Shown here piece by piece: positions 16,768 through 24,606 of a DNA stretch of 64,000 bases (within the stretch, counting starts at the first letter, position 1; the number at the start of each line of letters is the position of its first letter). This stretch comes from Chloroflexota bacterium (GTDB lineage: Bacteria > Chloroflexota > Limnocylindria > QHBO01). A model generated the notes under the pieces. The model was given only the letters and a program-made list of their open reading frames with translations, was not told the origin of the DNA and made no database searches. The stretch lies in assembly GCA_013816405.1 (NCBI GenBank), contig JACDEL010000002.1, forward strand, positions 20,325 to 84,324, in the 5' to 3' direction. The translations under genes were made by a program, and so were the position numbers.

Positions 16768-18152
16768 GCTCCTTCGGGTCGCTCGGCGACCCGGCGGCGA
16801 CCTTCGTGCTGACGGGGGTGCGGGTCATCGACCCCTGGAACGATGAGGATGCCGTTCGGGACATCGCTGTCGTCGAGGGCCAGCTGGTCGATCCAGCCAA
16901 GGCTCCATCCGATGCACCGCGCCTGGACGCCCGCGGCCTGGTCGTCGGGCCTGGCCTGTGCGACCTGCACGTGCACCTGCGCGAGCCGGGGATGGAACGA
17001 GCCGAGACGGTCGAGAGCGGCGCCCGCGCGGCGGCTCACGGCGGCTTCACCACTGTGTGCGCCATGCCGAATACCGACCCACCGCTCGACGAGCCGGCAC
17101 GGGTGGCGATGGTTCTCGAACGCGCCCGGAACCGAGCGTGCCGGGTGCGGGTCATCGCCGCCGCAACGCGGGCCCGGGAGGGAGAGCGAATCACCGAGAT
17201 CGGCGAGCTGGCCCGAATGGGGATCGCCGGCGTCAGCGACGATGGCTCGGTTGTGGCGTCGGCGCGGGTGGCGCGCGGGCTGCTGGCCTACCTGGCCCCG
17301 CTGGGGCTGCCTCTGATCGAGCACGCCGAAGATCCCGCACTCTCGGCGGGTTCAGTGATGCGCGCCGGTCCGACCGCCACGCGACTGGGGCTCGCCGGCT
17401 GGCCGGCCAGCGCGGAGCTTTCGATCGTGGACCGGGACATCGCCCTGGCCGAGGAGACCGGCGGCTGGGTCCACTTCACGCACCTCTCCACGGCGGGCGG
17501 GCTGGATGCCATCCGTCGCGCCAAGGAGCGGGGCATCCGGGTGACCTGCGACGTCACCCCGCATCACCTCGCCCTGACCGACGCGTGGGTGGCGGGCTGG
17601 CGTGGCTTTGCATGGGAAGAGCCGACCGGCGTCGCCGCGGATCCGTTCGGAGCTCCGTTGGATGCCACGCTCGCATACGACCCAGCCTGCCGGGTCAACC
17701 CGCCGCTCGCCCCACGCGCCGAGGCGCTCGCCCTCCTGGCCGGCGTCGCGGACGGCACGATCGACTCCATCGCCACGGATCATGCGCCGCATCCGCTCGA
17801 GCGGAAGCGAGTCGAATTCGGCGCAGCGGCGCCGGGGATGATCGGGCTCGAGACCGCCCTGTCGCTGGGCCTGGCGGCGGTCGAGGTAGGCGGCCTGGAG
17901 CTGGTGCGCCTGCTCGGAGCGCTCAGCACCCGCCCGGCCGAACTCATCGGCGAGGTCCGGACCCTCCAGCCAGGATCGCTCGCCGACCTGGTCGTCTTCG
18001 ATCCCGTCGCCCGTTGGCGGGTCGAGGCATCCGGCCTGGCGTCGGCCTCGTCGAACACGCCGCTCCTCGGAGTGGAGCTGCCCGGCGTGGTCCGAATGAC
18101 GGTGGCGGGCGGGCGAATCACGTACCGCGACGGACTCGCCGCCGTCGACTGA
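16764..18152 (+). CDS. pyrC: Dihydroorotase
   Basis: A 462-residue class I dihydroorotase of the amidohydrolase superfamily, closing carbamoyl-aspartate to dihydroorotate. The metal site begins with DLHVHLREPG (H69 and H71); later ligand segments are CDVTPHHL and SIATDHAPHP. Allantoinase and hydantoinase are relatives, and a ureide operon is nearby, but direct coupling to pyrB by a 4-nt ATGA overlap and the LREPG motif favour pyrimidine synthesis. Confidence 0.93.
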   Translation: MSSFGSLGDPAATFVLTGVRVIDPWNDEDAVRDIAVVEGQLVDPAKAPSDAPRLDARGLVVGPGLCDLHVHLREPGMERAETVESGARAAAHGGFTTVCAMPNTDPPLDEPARVAMVLERARNRACRVRVIAAATRAREGERITEIGELARMGIAGVSDDGSVVASARVARGLLAYLAPLGLPLIEHAEDPALSAGSVMRAGPTATRLGLAGWPASAELSIVDRDIALAEETGGWVHFTHLSTAGGLDAIRRAKERGIRVTCDVTPHHLALTDAWVAGWRGFAWEEPTGVAADPFGAPLDATLAYDPACRVNPPLAPRAEALALLAGVADGTIDSIATDHAPHPLERKRVEFGAAAPGMIGLETALSLGLAAVEVGGLELVRLLGALSTRPAELIGEVRTLQPGSLADLVVFDPVARWRVEASGLASASSNTPLLGVELPGVVRMTVAGGRITYRDGLAAVD

Positions 18153-18159
18153 GCGCCGG

Positions 18160-18540
18160 ATGTGGGACCATGCGGACCGCCCACCCCGCAGCGAGCGATG
18201 GATGTCGATCCGCACCAACGAGGAACTCGATCCGAATGAGGGACCAGGCTTCGGGTGCTTCGTCTGGCAGGCGCTCCTGTTCGCCGGCCTCCTCTTCCTC
18301 ATCCCCATCGGCCTGTTCACCTTCAACTGGCCGGTCTGGCTGCTGGTCGTGCTCCTCTTCATCGACATGGTCCTGCTCTTCCTTGTCAGCATGACCAGCG
18401 TCTTCCTGCTGCGCGTCTTCTTCGCCGACCGCCGTCGGGGTCGCGGACGGACCATCGGTCCCGCCGCTCCGACCCGGGTCATCACCGTGCAGCCGCCTGA
18501 GCAAGGTGAGCCGCCGACGAACGAGGGGGAGGCCGAGTAG
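18160..18540 (+). CDS. Small two-helix membrane protein of unknown function
   Basis: A 126-residue protein with two hydrophobic helices (about 34-53 and 57-82) and a charged tail rich in Pro, Glu and Arg. No family is recognised. The ATG is 7 nt after the pyrC stop, and its own stop touches the next gene's ATG, so it belongs to the pyr transcript. An in-frame ATG at 18202 would give a 112-residue version lacking only the polar N-terminus. It may be membrane-anchored, but nothing ties it to pyrimidine chemistry. Confidence 0.65.
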   Translation: MWDHADRPPRSERWMSIRTNEELDPNEGPGFGCFVWQALLFAGLLFLIPIGLFTFNWPVWLLVVLLFIDMVLLFLVSMTSVFLLRVFFADRRRGRGRTIGPAAPTRVITVQPPEQGEPPTNEGEAE

Positions 18541-18867
18541 ATGCCACTGATGGTCACCTTCTTCAACGTCCGGAAGGGGCGCGACGCGCTCTTCAAGCGC
18601 GGGATGCGCCACTTCTTCCCGAGGACGGTGAAGCGCTACGAGGCCGAATACGGGATCCGCTTCATCGGCTGGTTCAACGTCACCGAGGGATCGGAATGGA
18701 ACAACGTTTTGATCCTGGACCTGCCGACGTATTCGGTGCTCGATCGCCTGTACGAGGATCCCGCCGCGCGCGGCCTGGGCCACCGGGTGGCCGAGTCGAT
18801 CTTCGACAAGAAGCACATCATCTTCCTGCGCGAGCGGATGGGTCCGGACCTGGTCTACAAGCCGTGA
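18541..18867 (+). CDS. Small unknown protein, possible dimeric alpha/beta-barrel fold
   Basis: A 108-residue soluble protein starting on the base after the upstream stop. Sequence such as MVTFFNVRKGRDALFKRGM and RFIGWFNVTEGSEWNNVLIL suggests alternating strands and helices like NIPSNAP/EthD-type dimeric barrels, but no catalytic motif is evident. It overlaps the following gene by 4 nt (GTGA). As part of the pyrB-C-x-y-z-pyrE string it is probably co-expressed with pyrimidine genes. Function unknown. Confidence 0.65.
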   Translation: MPLMVTFFNVRKGRDALFKRGMRHFFPRTVKRYEAEYGIRFIGWFNVTEGSEWNNVLILDLPTYSVLDRLYEDPAARGLGHRVAESIFDKKHIIFLRERMGPDLVYKP

Positions 18868-19685
18868 GCGCGCCGCGCATCTCCGCGCTGCGCGAGCTGG
18901 CCGGCGAGGCTGAGCTCGAGCGCAGGGACTTCGTGTACGAGGCGACCGAGCAGCTGCGCCGCTTCCTGGCCGCGAACCGTGAGCGCCTGCTCGAGATCGG
19001 TCCCATCAAGCTGGTCGACGACGAGCAGGACTACCTCCTGTTCGATCCTGTCGACGAGGTGTGGACCACACGGTTGACCTACCAGGATCCGGCGGATAGC
19101 GAGTGGTACGACGAGGAGCAGACGGTCGAAGCGGTGAGCGAGGTGGTCGAGCTCTATAACCTGGCCGACATTCTCTCCTGGTTCATCGACGCCGCCCGCG
19201 ACCCGACGAACCACCTGATATCGGCCGACAAGCTCGCCGCGCACGAGGCGGTCGCTGACGAGCCGAACGACGAGGATTGGCAGGCGGACCTGTCGACGGC
19301 CCAGCAGGAGACGATCGCCGCGCAGCGACTCTGGCAGCTGGCCGACGCGTATCGCACCCAGATCGGCGACCAGCAGAAGCAGGTGCTGCGTGAGTTCGCT
19401 GCCAACGCCGAGGAGGTGCTGGCGCGGACCGGCGACCTGGTCCTGCTTGACGAGGAGACCGACACCCTCGTCCTGCGCGCGGATGGTCGGTTCGAGACAA
19501 GCCTCGACCTGTCAGACATGCCGAACGGAACGGCGCTCAACGACGAGCCGCACCGCATGGGCCTGACCGTCACCGACGCTCGCACCGTCGCCGACGTGTA
19601 CGACCCGACGGATGTCCTCCAATGGGTCACCGATGCCCTCACCGAACGCTATCCCGCGGTCGATTTCACCGCCGTCTACGAATAG
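18864..19685 (+). CDS. Acidic unknown protein with an internal duplication
   Basis: A 273-residue, very acidic soluble protein. Two halves of about 90 residues look homologous: LRRFLAANRERLLEIG...YLLFDPVDEVWTTRLTY...LADILSWFIDA at about 30-115 and LREFAANAEEVLARTG...LVLRADGRFETSLDL...TDVLQWVTDA at about 175-265. No known family is recognised. The GTG at 18864 was chosen because it overlaps the previous stop (GTGA); an in-frame extension upstream lies inside the previous gene. It precedes pyrE by 4 nt, so it is part of the pyr operon. Confidence 0.68.
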   Translation: MSAPRISALRELAGEAELERRDFVYEATEQLRRFLAANRERLLEIGPIKLVDDEQDYLLFDPVDEVWTTRLTYQDPADSEWYDEEQTVEAVSEVVELYNLADILSWFIDAARDPTNHLISADKLAAHEAVADEPNDEDWQADLSTAQQETIAAQRLWQLADAYRTQIGDQQKQVLREFAANAEEVLARTGDLVLLDEETDTLVLRADGRFETSLDLSDMPNGTALNDEPHRMGLTVTDARTVADVYDPTDVLQWVTDALTERYPAVDFTAVYE

Positions 19686-19689
19686 CCAG

Positions 19690-20340
19690 ATGGAGCCGAT
19701 TCCGGTCGCCACCAGCTCGCCGGGGCTTCCGCAGGGCGACGCATTGACCATGGCCGGAGTCGAGGAGCTGTTCGAGGTGGCCGGAGCCCTGCGCCGCGGG
19801 CACTTCGTGCTCAAGAGTGGACGCCACTCGGACCGCTATCTGGAGAAGTTCGCAGTGCTGCAGTACCCGTCCCTGGCGGTCGAGATCGGCCGGCGGCTGG
19901 CCGCCTCCCTCATCGATCGCGATCCGACCCTCGTGGTCGGGCCGACCACGGGCGGGGCGCTGCTCGCCGCCGAGACGGCACGCCAGCTGGAGGTTTCGCT
20001 CGGCCGGACCGTGCGGGGCGTGTTCGCTGAGCCGATGGAGCGGGGGGCTCGCGCGCTGCGCCGCGGCTGGCCGGTCAGCGGCGCCGACCGCGTCGTGCTG
20101 GTCGACGACATCCTGACCACTGGCGCGTCGCTGGCCGAGACCGTGCGGGCCGTCGGCCTGGCAGGGGCGACGCCATTGGTGGCGAGCGTGATCGTCGACC
20201 GCTCTACCGGTCCGGTGGAGATCGGCTGCCCGATCGTATCGCTTGGCAGGATCGAGATCACGTCGTGGACCGCTGACGAGTGCCCGTCCTGCAAGCGCGG
20301 TGAGCCTGTCGTCAAGCCGGGGAGCAGCGCCGCTAGCTGA
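19690..20340 (+). CDS. pyrE: Orotate phosphoribosyltransferase
   Basis: A 216-residue OPRTase, adding PRPP-derived ribose phosphate to orotate. Substrate and PRPP motifs are visible: FVLKSGRHSDRYLEKF near the N-terminus and VVLVDDILTTGASLAE in the middle. The ATG at 19690 sits 4 nt after the preceding gene's stop; an ATG at 19750 closer to the conserved core is possible, and one at 19612 would lie within the preceding gene. A C-terminal CPSCKRGEP motif is a common tail in this subgroup. pyrD, pyrF and carAB are not in the window. Confidence 0.93.
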   Translation: MEPIPVATSSPGLPQGDALTMAGVEELFEVAGALRRGHFVLKSGRHSDRYLEKFAVLQYPSLAVEIGRRLAASLIDRDPTLVVGPTTGGALLAAETARQLEVSLGRTVRGVFAEPMERGARALRRGWPVSGADRVVLVDDILTTGASLAETVRAVGLAGATPLVASVIVDRSTGPVEIGCPIVSLGRIEITSWTADECPSCKRGEPVVKPGSSAAS

Positions 20341-21187
20341 CCACCGGCTCCTGCCAGTTGACCTGCGTCATGCGCGCCGGGGGAAACTCGCCATCCGGGG
20401 GGACGATCGCGGTCTCCGCCTCCAGGGGGATGCCGATCGGCGCCACGAAATAGCGGCCGGCCAGGCGCCGCGCCTCGGGATCAACGGCGAACCCGGCCTT
20501 CGCGCGGTGGAAGGTGATGGTCAAGTCGGCGACCACGACTGGATCGGAGCGGGTGCCATCGGTCAGGTCGATGCGGGTGGGGGTGTCGATGGCAAGGACG
20601 CGGCAGGGCCGCCCGGCGGCCCGGGCGTGGGTCACGATCGCGTTGAGCAGGTCCACGGCGCTGGAGATCGGCTCGCGCAGCGGGCCGGCCGCGCCGCTGC
20701 CGAGCAGCGCGTCGACGAGGAGGCTCGCCGGTGAGAGCCGTGCCCGCAGCTTGAGCAGCAGCTCAGGGGTGGGCGCCACGAAGAGCGACAGCGAGCCGGC
20801 CGATGCCATTGCCTGCAGCACGGCCCAGTTGTGTGCCGCGGCGACACCGCTGATCCGCGCGGGATCGCCCACTAGGACAGCGGTCACCGCGCGGCCCGTC
20901 GAGGCAAGGCGTCTGGCGGTCACGAAGCCGTCGCCTCCGTTGCTGCCCGGGCCGCACAGCACGACCGTCAACGGGGCCGCGGCGAGCGGCCCCCCTGGTC
21001 CGGTGACCGGCTCGGTCATGGTGGCCAGCTCAGCGAGGGCCAGCTCGGTGACGGCCGCGCCGGCGCTCTCCATCAGGGCATCGGGCGACAGGCCAAGGCC
21101 CTGCGCCGCCTCATCGATGCGCGCCATCTCGTCGCCGCCGATGAGGACCGTCACATTGCGTACCGGCCGTTCGGCCGGATCGGTCAT
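20333..21187 (-). CDS. nnrE: NAD(P)H-hydrate epimerase
   Basis: A 284-residue YjeF_N-domain protein that repairs damaged NAD(P)H by epimerising its hydrate. The signature GPGSNGGDGFVTARRLAS is intact and GSGAAGPLREP is typical. Only the epimerase domain is present; the C-terminal dehydratase domain of fused forms is missing. It overlaps the end of pyrE by 8 nt tail to tail. The upstream neighbour on the same strand is the cytochrome c gene, whose stop it overlaps by 4 nt, so it may ride on that transcript. Confidence 0.88.
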   Translation of the reverse strand: MTDPAERPVRNVTVLIGGDEMARIDEAAQGLGLSPDALMESAGAAVTELALAELATMTEPVTGPGGPLAAAPLTVVLCGPGSNGGDGFVTARRLASTGRAVTAVLVGDPARISGVAAAHNWAVLQAMASAGSLSLFVAPTPELLLKLRARLSPASLLVDALLGSGAAGPLREPISSAVDLLNAIVTHARAAGRPCRVLAIDTPTRIDLTDGTRSDPVVVADLTITFHRAKAGFAVDPEARRLAGRYFVAPIGIPLEAETAIVPPDGEFPPARMTQVNWQEPVVS

Positions 21188-21645
21188 GGCAGGGTCTTCA
21201 GGTACTCGACGACGGTGGCGATCTCCTCTGGGCTGAGGTTCGTCGGCGGGCCGGCGAAGACGGGCATGCCATTGCGGGCGATTCCGGCCACCGCCGGATC
21301 AGTGCCGGCAATCCAGAGGTTGGCCCAGTCATCGGGACGGTCCTTGCCCAGCTGTTGCAGGTTCGCGCTGGTCGGGCCGTTCTTCACGCCATGGAGGCTC
21401 GGGAAGGCGGCCTGTCCCGCCAGGTCCGGGCCATGGCAGGCCTGGCAGCCTGCCGCCTTGATGATGGACTGAGCATTGAGGCCGCCCGATCCCGACGGCT
21501 GCGGCGTTCCGAGGATTGGCGGATTGGAGCCGCTCGGGTTGGTGGCGAAGAAGAGTGCGCCGGCGAGGACCATGCCCCCCGTCAGGGTCAGCGCCCAACC
21601 GGGGATGCCGCGCGTCCGTGACTCGATCGGGGTGGGGACCGTCAT
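21184..21645 (-). CDS. Membrane-anchored monoheme cytochrome c
   Basis: A 153-residue c-type cytochrome with one N-terminal membrane helix (about 16-36), a Gly/Pro linker, and a heme domain with C67-x2-C70-H71 (CQACH) and a probable axial Met127 in NGMPVF. It is predicted to face the periplasm or outer surface, and the ccm operon at 36-43 kb would supply its heme attachment. The ATG at 21645 lies 4 nt after the stop of the CcoN-like gene; that pairing resembles a two-subunit oxidase, though the partner has lost its metal ligands. Confidence 0.85.
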   Translation of the reverse strand: MTVPTPIESRTRGIPGWALTLTGGMVLAGALFFATNPSGSNPPILGTPQPSGSGGLNAQSIIKAAGCQACHGPDLAGQAAFPSLHGVKNGPTSANLQQLGKDRPDDWANLWIAGTDPAVAGIARNGMPVFAGPPTNLSPEEIATVVEYLKTLP

Positions 21646-21649
21646 TGGC

Positions 21650-23149
21650 TCAGTGCGCCGCCGGCACGGCAGCGGCGTCCAGGACGATGGCGTACTCCGC
21701 GCGGCGGGCACTGGTGTACATCAGGAACACGTTCAGTGCCAGCACCGCTGCCGCCAATGCGGTGAGGCCGATTCCCGCCCCGAGCCCAAGCCGGAACCAG
21801 AAGACGAACCCGTCCATCTCCGCGGGCGTCGCCGCCTGCGCCAGCAGCGAGCCATGCACGATTCCACCGGCGATCAGGGCCAGCCCTGCCACGGCGGCCC
21901 CGGCAAAGGCGGTCCACAGCGTTGCCTCGGCGAGCAGGGTCCCTCCCCAATCCCGTCGCAGCAGGCGCGGGAAGGCGTGATCCGCCAACGCCAGGAACGC
22001 GAACGTGGCCGTGCCAAGGAGCGCAAAGAGCCGGACGCCGATCCCCCACTCCGTGCTCCCGACGAGTGCCCGCACCGAGCCGAGGGAGCCGAGCGCCTCG
22101 AGCAGCGCGTTGGCCACCAGGAAGGTGAGGGCCACCAGCGCGAACGGGATCGTCCCCGGCGAGAGGACGAGCGTCCAGCGACCGCTGAGGCTGAGGAGCA
22201 GGTTCGCAACGACCAGGAAGGCGGGAAGAACCAGCAGGAAGGTCGCCACGTTGCCGATCTGGGTGATCGCGAACGGGACCGAGACATCCACCAGGCTGGC
22301 GAGGGGCGCCAGAGTGCTCAGCCCGAGCCACAGCAGCCAGCCGAGCATGGCCAGGCCCCATGAGTAGAGCGGGTTGGCGGCAGCGCGCGGGATGACGTAA
22401 TACAGGGTGCCGATGGCCATGCCGCCCAAGCAGAGGGTCTCCAGGGCACGCCCGTAGAAGGCGGTGGCAAGCGCCATCCCAGTTGCGGGCAGGCTGAACA
22501 GCTTCACGACGCTGAGCAGCTGCGCGAGGCTGATGAGACCGTAGAGCCCCAAGAGCGCGAGGAGCGCCACCCCGAAGTACCAGATGCTGACGTATGGCTG
22601 CCGCTCCGCCGATGCCAGCACGGTTCGCCAGAAGGCCGCGTTGGCGAGGAGCAGGGCCAGCAGCAGGACGCCGGCCACCGGCAGCGGGAACTCCGTCAGC
22701 GCCCCGGACCCGGAGAGCTGCGGGACGTAGAGCGCCACCAGGCCGGCAGCCAGGCCGATGTTCCAGAGTGCCGCGGCGCCGGCCGCCATCGTCTCGCTGA
22801 CCAATCGCCTGCCGAGCAGGCGGGGCGTGATGAAGAAGATCGCCCCTAGCCCGGCGTTGCCGAGCCAGCCATAGACCAGCGAGTTCCAGAAGCCGGAGGT
22901 CGTGGTTGCCGGGCTCAGCTCGAAGGTGAGCACTCCGCTGACCGTGGGCATCTCCAGGTGCAGAGTGAGCTGATCCGGGAAGAGCTGATAGGCCACCCAC
23001 AGCAACCCGATCCCCGCGGCGGCCAGGAACCAGACCAGTGCAGCGACCAGGAATGCGGTCGCGGCATTGTCCGGCTCGTTGGGAATGATCGGGCGACGGA
23101 CCTTGGGTGGCTGGTCGTAGGGTCGCAGCTTCTTGGGGTTCACGGCCAT
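21650..23149 (-). CDS. CcoN/NorB-like membrane protein lacking all metal-ligand histidines
   Basis: A 499-residue polytopic protein that aligns by eye with subunit I of cbb3-type oxidases: LVYGWLGNAGLGAIFFITPR, QPYVSIWYF, TLYYVIPRAAANPLYS and STEWGIGV all have CcoN counterparts. The six family histidines (two for each heme and the CuB set) are all absent. F87 stands for the first heme ligand, R234 for a CuB ligand, and V372/L374 for the GHVH pair. The only histidines are H64, H391, H432 and H499. It cannot be a normal oxidase; a structural or electron-tunnel partner of the adjacent cytochrome c is possible. The ATG at 23149 is favoured, though without a clear ribosome site. Confidence 0.75.
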   Translation of the reverse strand: MAVNPKKLRPYDQPPKVRRPIIPNEPDNAATAFLVAALVWFLAAAGIGLLWVAYQLFPDQLTLHLEMPTVSGVLTFELSPATTTSGFWNSLVYGWLGNAGLGAIFFITPRLLGRRLVSETMAAGAAALWNIGLAAGLVALYVPQLSGSGALTEFPLPVAGVLLLALLLANAAFWRTVLASAERQPYVSIWYFGVALLALLGLYGLISLAQLLSVVKLFSLPATGMALATAFYGRALETLCLGGMAIGTLYYVIPRAAANPLYSWGLAMLGWLLWLGLSTLAPLASLVDVSVPFAITQIGNVATFLLVLPAFLVVANLLLSLSGRWTLVLSPGTIPFALVALTFLVANALLEALGSLGSVRALVGSTEWGIGVRLFALLGTATFAFLALADHAFPRLLRRDWGGTLLAEATLWTAFAGAAVAGLALIAGGIVHGSLLAQAATPAEMDGFVFWFRLGLGAGIGLTALAAAVLALNVFLMYTSARRAEYAIVLDAAAVPAAH

Positions 23150-23259
23150 CGGCGTGCGCAGCCTCGCATCGATCGGAATGGGTCGCGACGGCGAACCCGG
23201 CGGCATTGTAGCCGACCTCAGGGGTTTGACCGATCCGAGCGCGGTGCGTAGCATGGGCC

Positions 23260-23334
<75 letters not shown>

Positions 23335-23346
23335 CGCATTCACCTT

Positions 23347-23376
23347 CGAACGCCGCCTCCCGCCAGGCGGCGTTCG
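23347..23376 (+). terminator. Intrinsic terminator after tRNA-fMet
   Basis: A perfect 12-bp stem (CGAACGCCGCCT paired with AGGCGGCGTTCG) with a 6-nt loop, followed by CCTTT. A nearly identical copy (28 of 30 bases) lies at 24171-24200. Confidence 0.8.
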
Positions 23377-23394
23377 CCTTTCCACCACATCGCC

Positions 23395-23413
23395 TGCTCA
23401 CAGAATGCTCACA
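23395..23413. repeat. Short direct repeat TGCTCACA x2
   Basis: TGCTCACA occurs at 23395-23402 and again at 23406-23413, an 11-nt period, just inside the left end of the tRNA-flanked cassette. Such helical-turn-spaced repeats can be arm-type recombinase or regulator sites; there is no direct evidence for either. Confidence 0.35.
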
Positions 23414-23507
23414 AACGCACCGACAGATCGCGTGGATCTGGCTCAACGTAGGCGTCCGCCACGCTTCTCGATGATGGGTAACAAAGGGGCGCTCGACCCT
23501 GGGACTT

Positions 23508-24050
23508 CTACCCCAGGCGTTTGATCGCTTCATCGGTGGTGATGACATCCGCGAACTCGCCATGCACGCTTGCGAGCGCGGTCCGATGGACGAGCTCCGC
23601 CGGAAAGACTTCACCATCGGGACCCTCCCGGTCGTACGTAGAGCAGGCATCTCCGACGTACCAGGTCTCAAACCCGAGATTGCCAGACATCCGAACCGTG
23701 GTCGAACCGCAGTGGTCGGTGGTGAACGCGGCGATCACCACGGTCGTCGCCCCCGTACTGCGCAGCCGTTCCTCGAGATCGGTGCCGATGAACGCGGAAT
23801 TCACCTCCTTGGTGAGCACGAGCTCCCCTTCCTGCGGCACGACCTCATCCATGAACTCGAACCCGGGGTTGCCTTCGTGAAGCATCGGCCAGTCCGGATC
23901 CGTCTCGCGATGCCGAACGTGGATGATGGGTGCTTCGGCTGTGCGCCACGCTTGCAGTAGCCGGGCGACGTTCTCTTCAGCGCTGGGATCGTTGTTCCGC
24001 TGTCCGAACGCGGGGTCATCCCACGCATTCTGAACATCGACAACGAGCAA
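23508..24050 (-). CDS. Isochorismatase-family hydrolase in a tRNA-flanked cassette
   Basis: A protein of at least 180 residues of the isochorismatase-like hydrolase family, with catalytic D5 (VVDVQNAW), K81 (LTKEVNSAF) and C114 (TTDHCGSTT). It resembles stand-alone hydrolases of unknown substrate. The listed start is a TTG with no ribosome site. A good GAGGAGGA lies 8 nt before an in-frame ATC at 24065, where an ATG would be expected, giving five more residues. The coding region looks less GC-rich than its neighbours, and the gene is bounded by copies of the tRNA-fMet end, suggesting horizontal acquisition. Confidence 0.78.
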   Translation of the reverse strand: MLVVDVQNAWDDPAFGQRNNDPSAEENVARLLQAWRTAEAPIIHVRHRETDPDWPMLHEGNPGFEFMDEVVPQEGELVLTKEVNSAFIGTDLEERLRSTGATTVVIAAFTTDHCGSTTVRMSGNLGFETWYVGDACSTYDREGPDGEVFPAELVHRTALASVHGEFADVITTDEAIKRLG

Positions 24051-24140
24051 AGTGGGCTTCGCGATGGTGGTTCCTCCTCAACGCGGGATCCCCCTCTTCC
24101 AAACCGGCAGCCACCGGATAGTTGGATGTTAGGCGTCGGG

Positions 24141-24156
24141 CGTCCCCCGCAACCAC
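24141..24156 (+). repeat. Direct repeat, copy 2 (displaced tRNA 3' end)
   Basis: Exact copy of 23320-23335, without the rest of the tRNA. Followed 14 nt later by a copy of the tRNA terminator. Together these mark the right boundary of an approximately 0.8-kb insertion or duplication. Confidence 0.68.
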
Positions 24157-24170
24157 AGACCCTCAGAAAC

Positions 24171-24200
24171 CGAACGCCGCCTCCCGCCAGGCAGCGTTCC
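24171..24200. terminator. Second copy of the tRNA terminator hairpin
   Basis: Identical to 23347-23376 except for two bases (one G to A in the right arm and the last base), leaving a slightly weakened stem. It lies 13 nt beyond the end of the GerW-like gene, so it could also end that minus-strand transcript. Confidence 0.65.
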
Positions 24201-24213
24201 CGTTTGCGCGCGC

Positions 24214-24561
24214 CTAGCGCCTGGCGGTCTTCTTGCGTGCCCTGGCGTTGGCCTTGGCGACCGAGCGGACAATCAGCAGGAAGACGATCGCCACCACCAT
24301 GGCCAGCGTTGCCAGGCGGGTGGCATCCACCGCCGGCTCCCAGGCGACCTGGCCATCGCGGATGATCCACGCTCCGGCAGGCGTGGCCCTCACACCGAAT
24401 CCGCCGCCGGCATTGGTCTCGCTGTCGCCGCCTCCCCCGCCGCCGCCAGCCACCTTGGCCGCGGGGATCACCAACACTCCATCGCGCTCGACCGGCTCGC
24501 CATACACTCGCTTCACGGTCATCACATCACGCGCGCCGCTGAGCAGCTCGTCAACGTTCAT
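24214..24561 (-). CDS. GerW/YtfJ-family protein
   Basis: A 115-residue member of the GerW (YtfJ) family, first known from Bacillus spores. The core GEPVERDGVLVIPAAKVAGG and the polyglycine run typical of the family are present, followed by GGGFGVRATPAGAWII. A C-terminal membrane helix (about 82-100) ends in a basic tail. AGGAGA precedes the ATG. No other sporulation gene is visible, so the role here is unknown and probably unrelated to spores. Confidence 0.85.
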   Translation of the reverse strand: MNVDELLSGARDVMTVKRVYGEPVERDGVLVIPAAKVAGGGGGGGDSETNAGGGFGVRATPAGAWIIRDGQVAWEPAVDATRLATLAMVVAIVFLLIVRSVAKANARARKKTARR

Positions 24562-24606
24562 CGGTCTGTCTCCTGTTCGGTCGGGGGACCCAGTCTAGGG
24601 CGTGCC

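Noticed and set aside
16764-18152. Reading the pyrC gene as an allantoinase linked to the ureide operon
   Set aside because: It is translationally coupled to pyrB under the PyrR-type hairpin and has the dihydroorotase LREPG motif.
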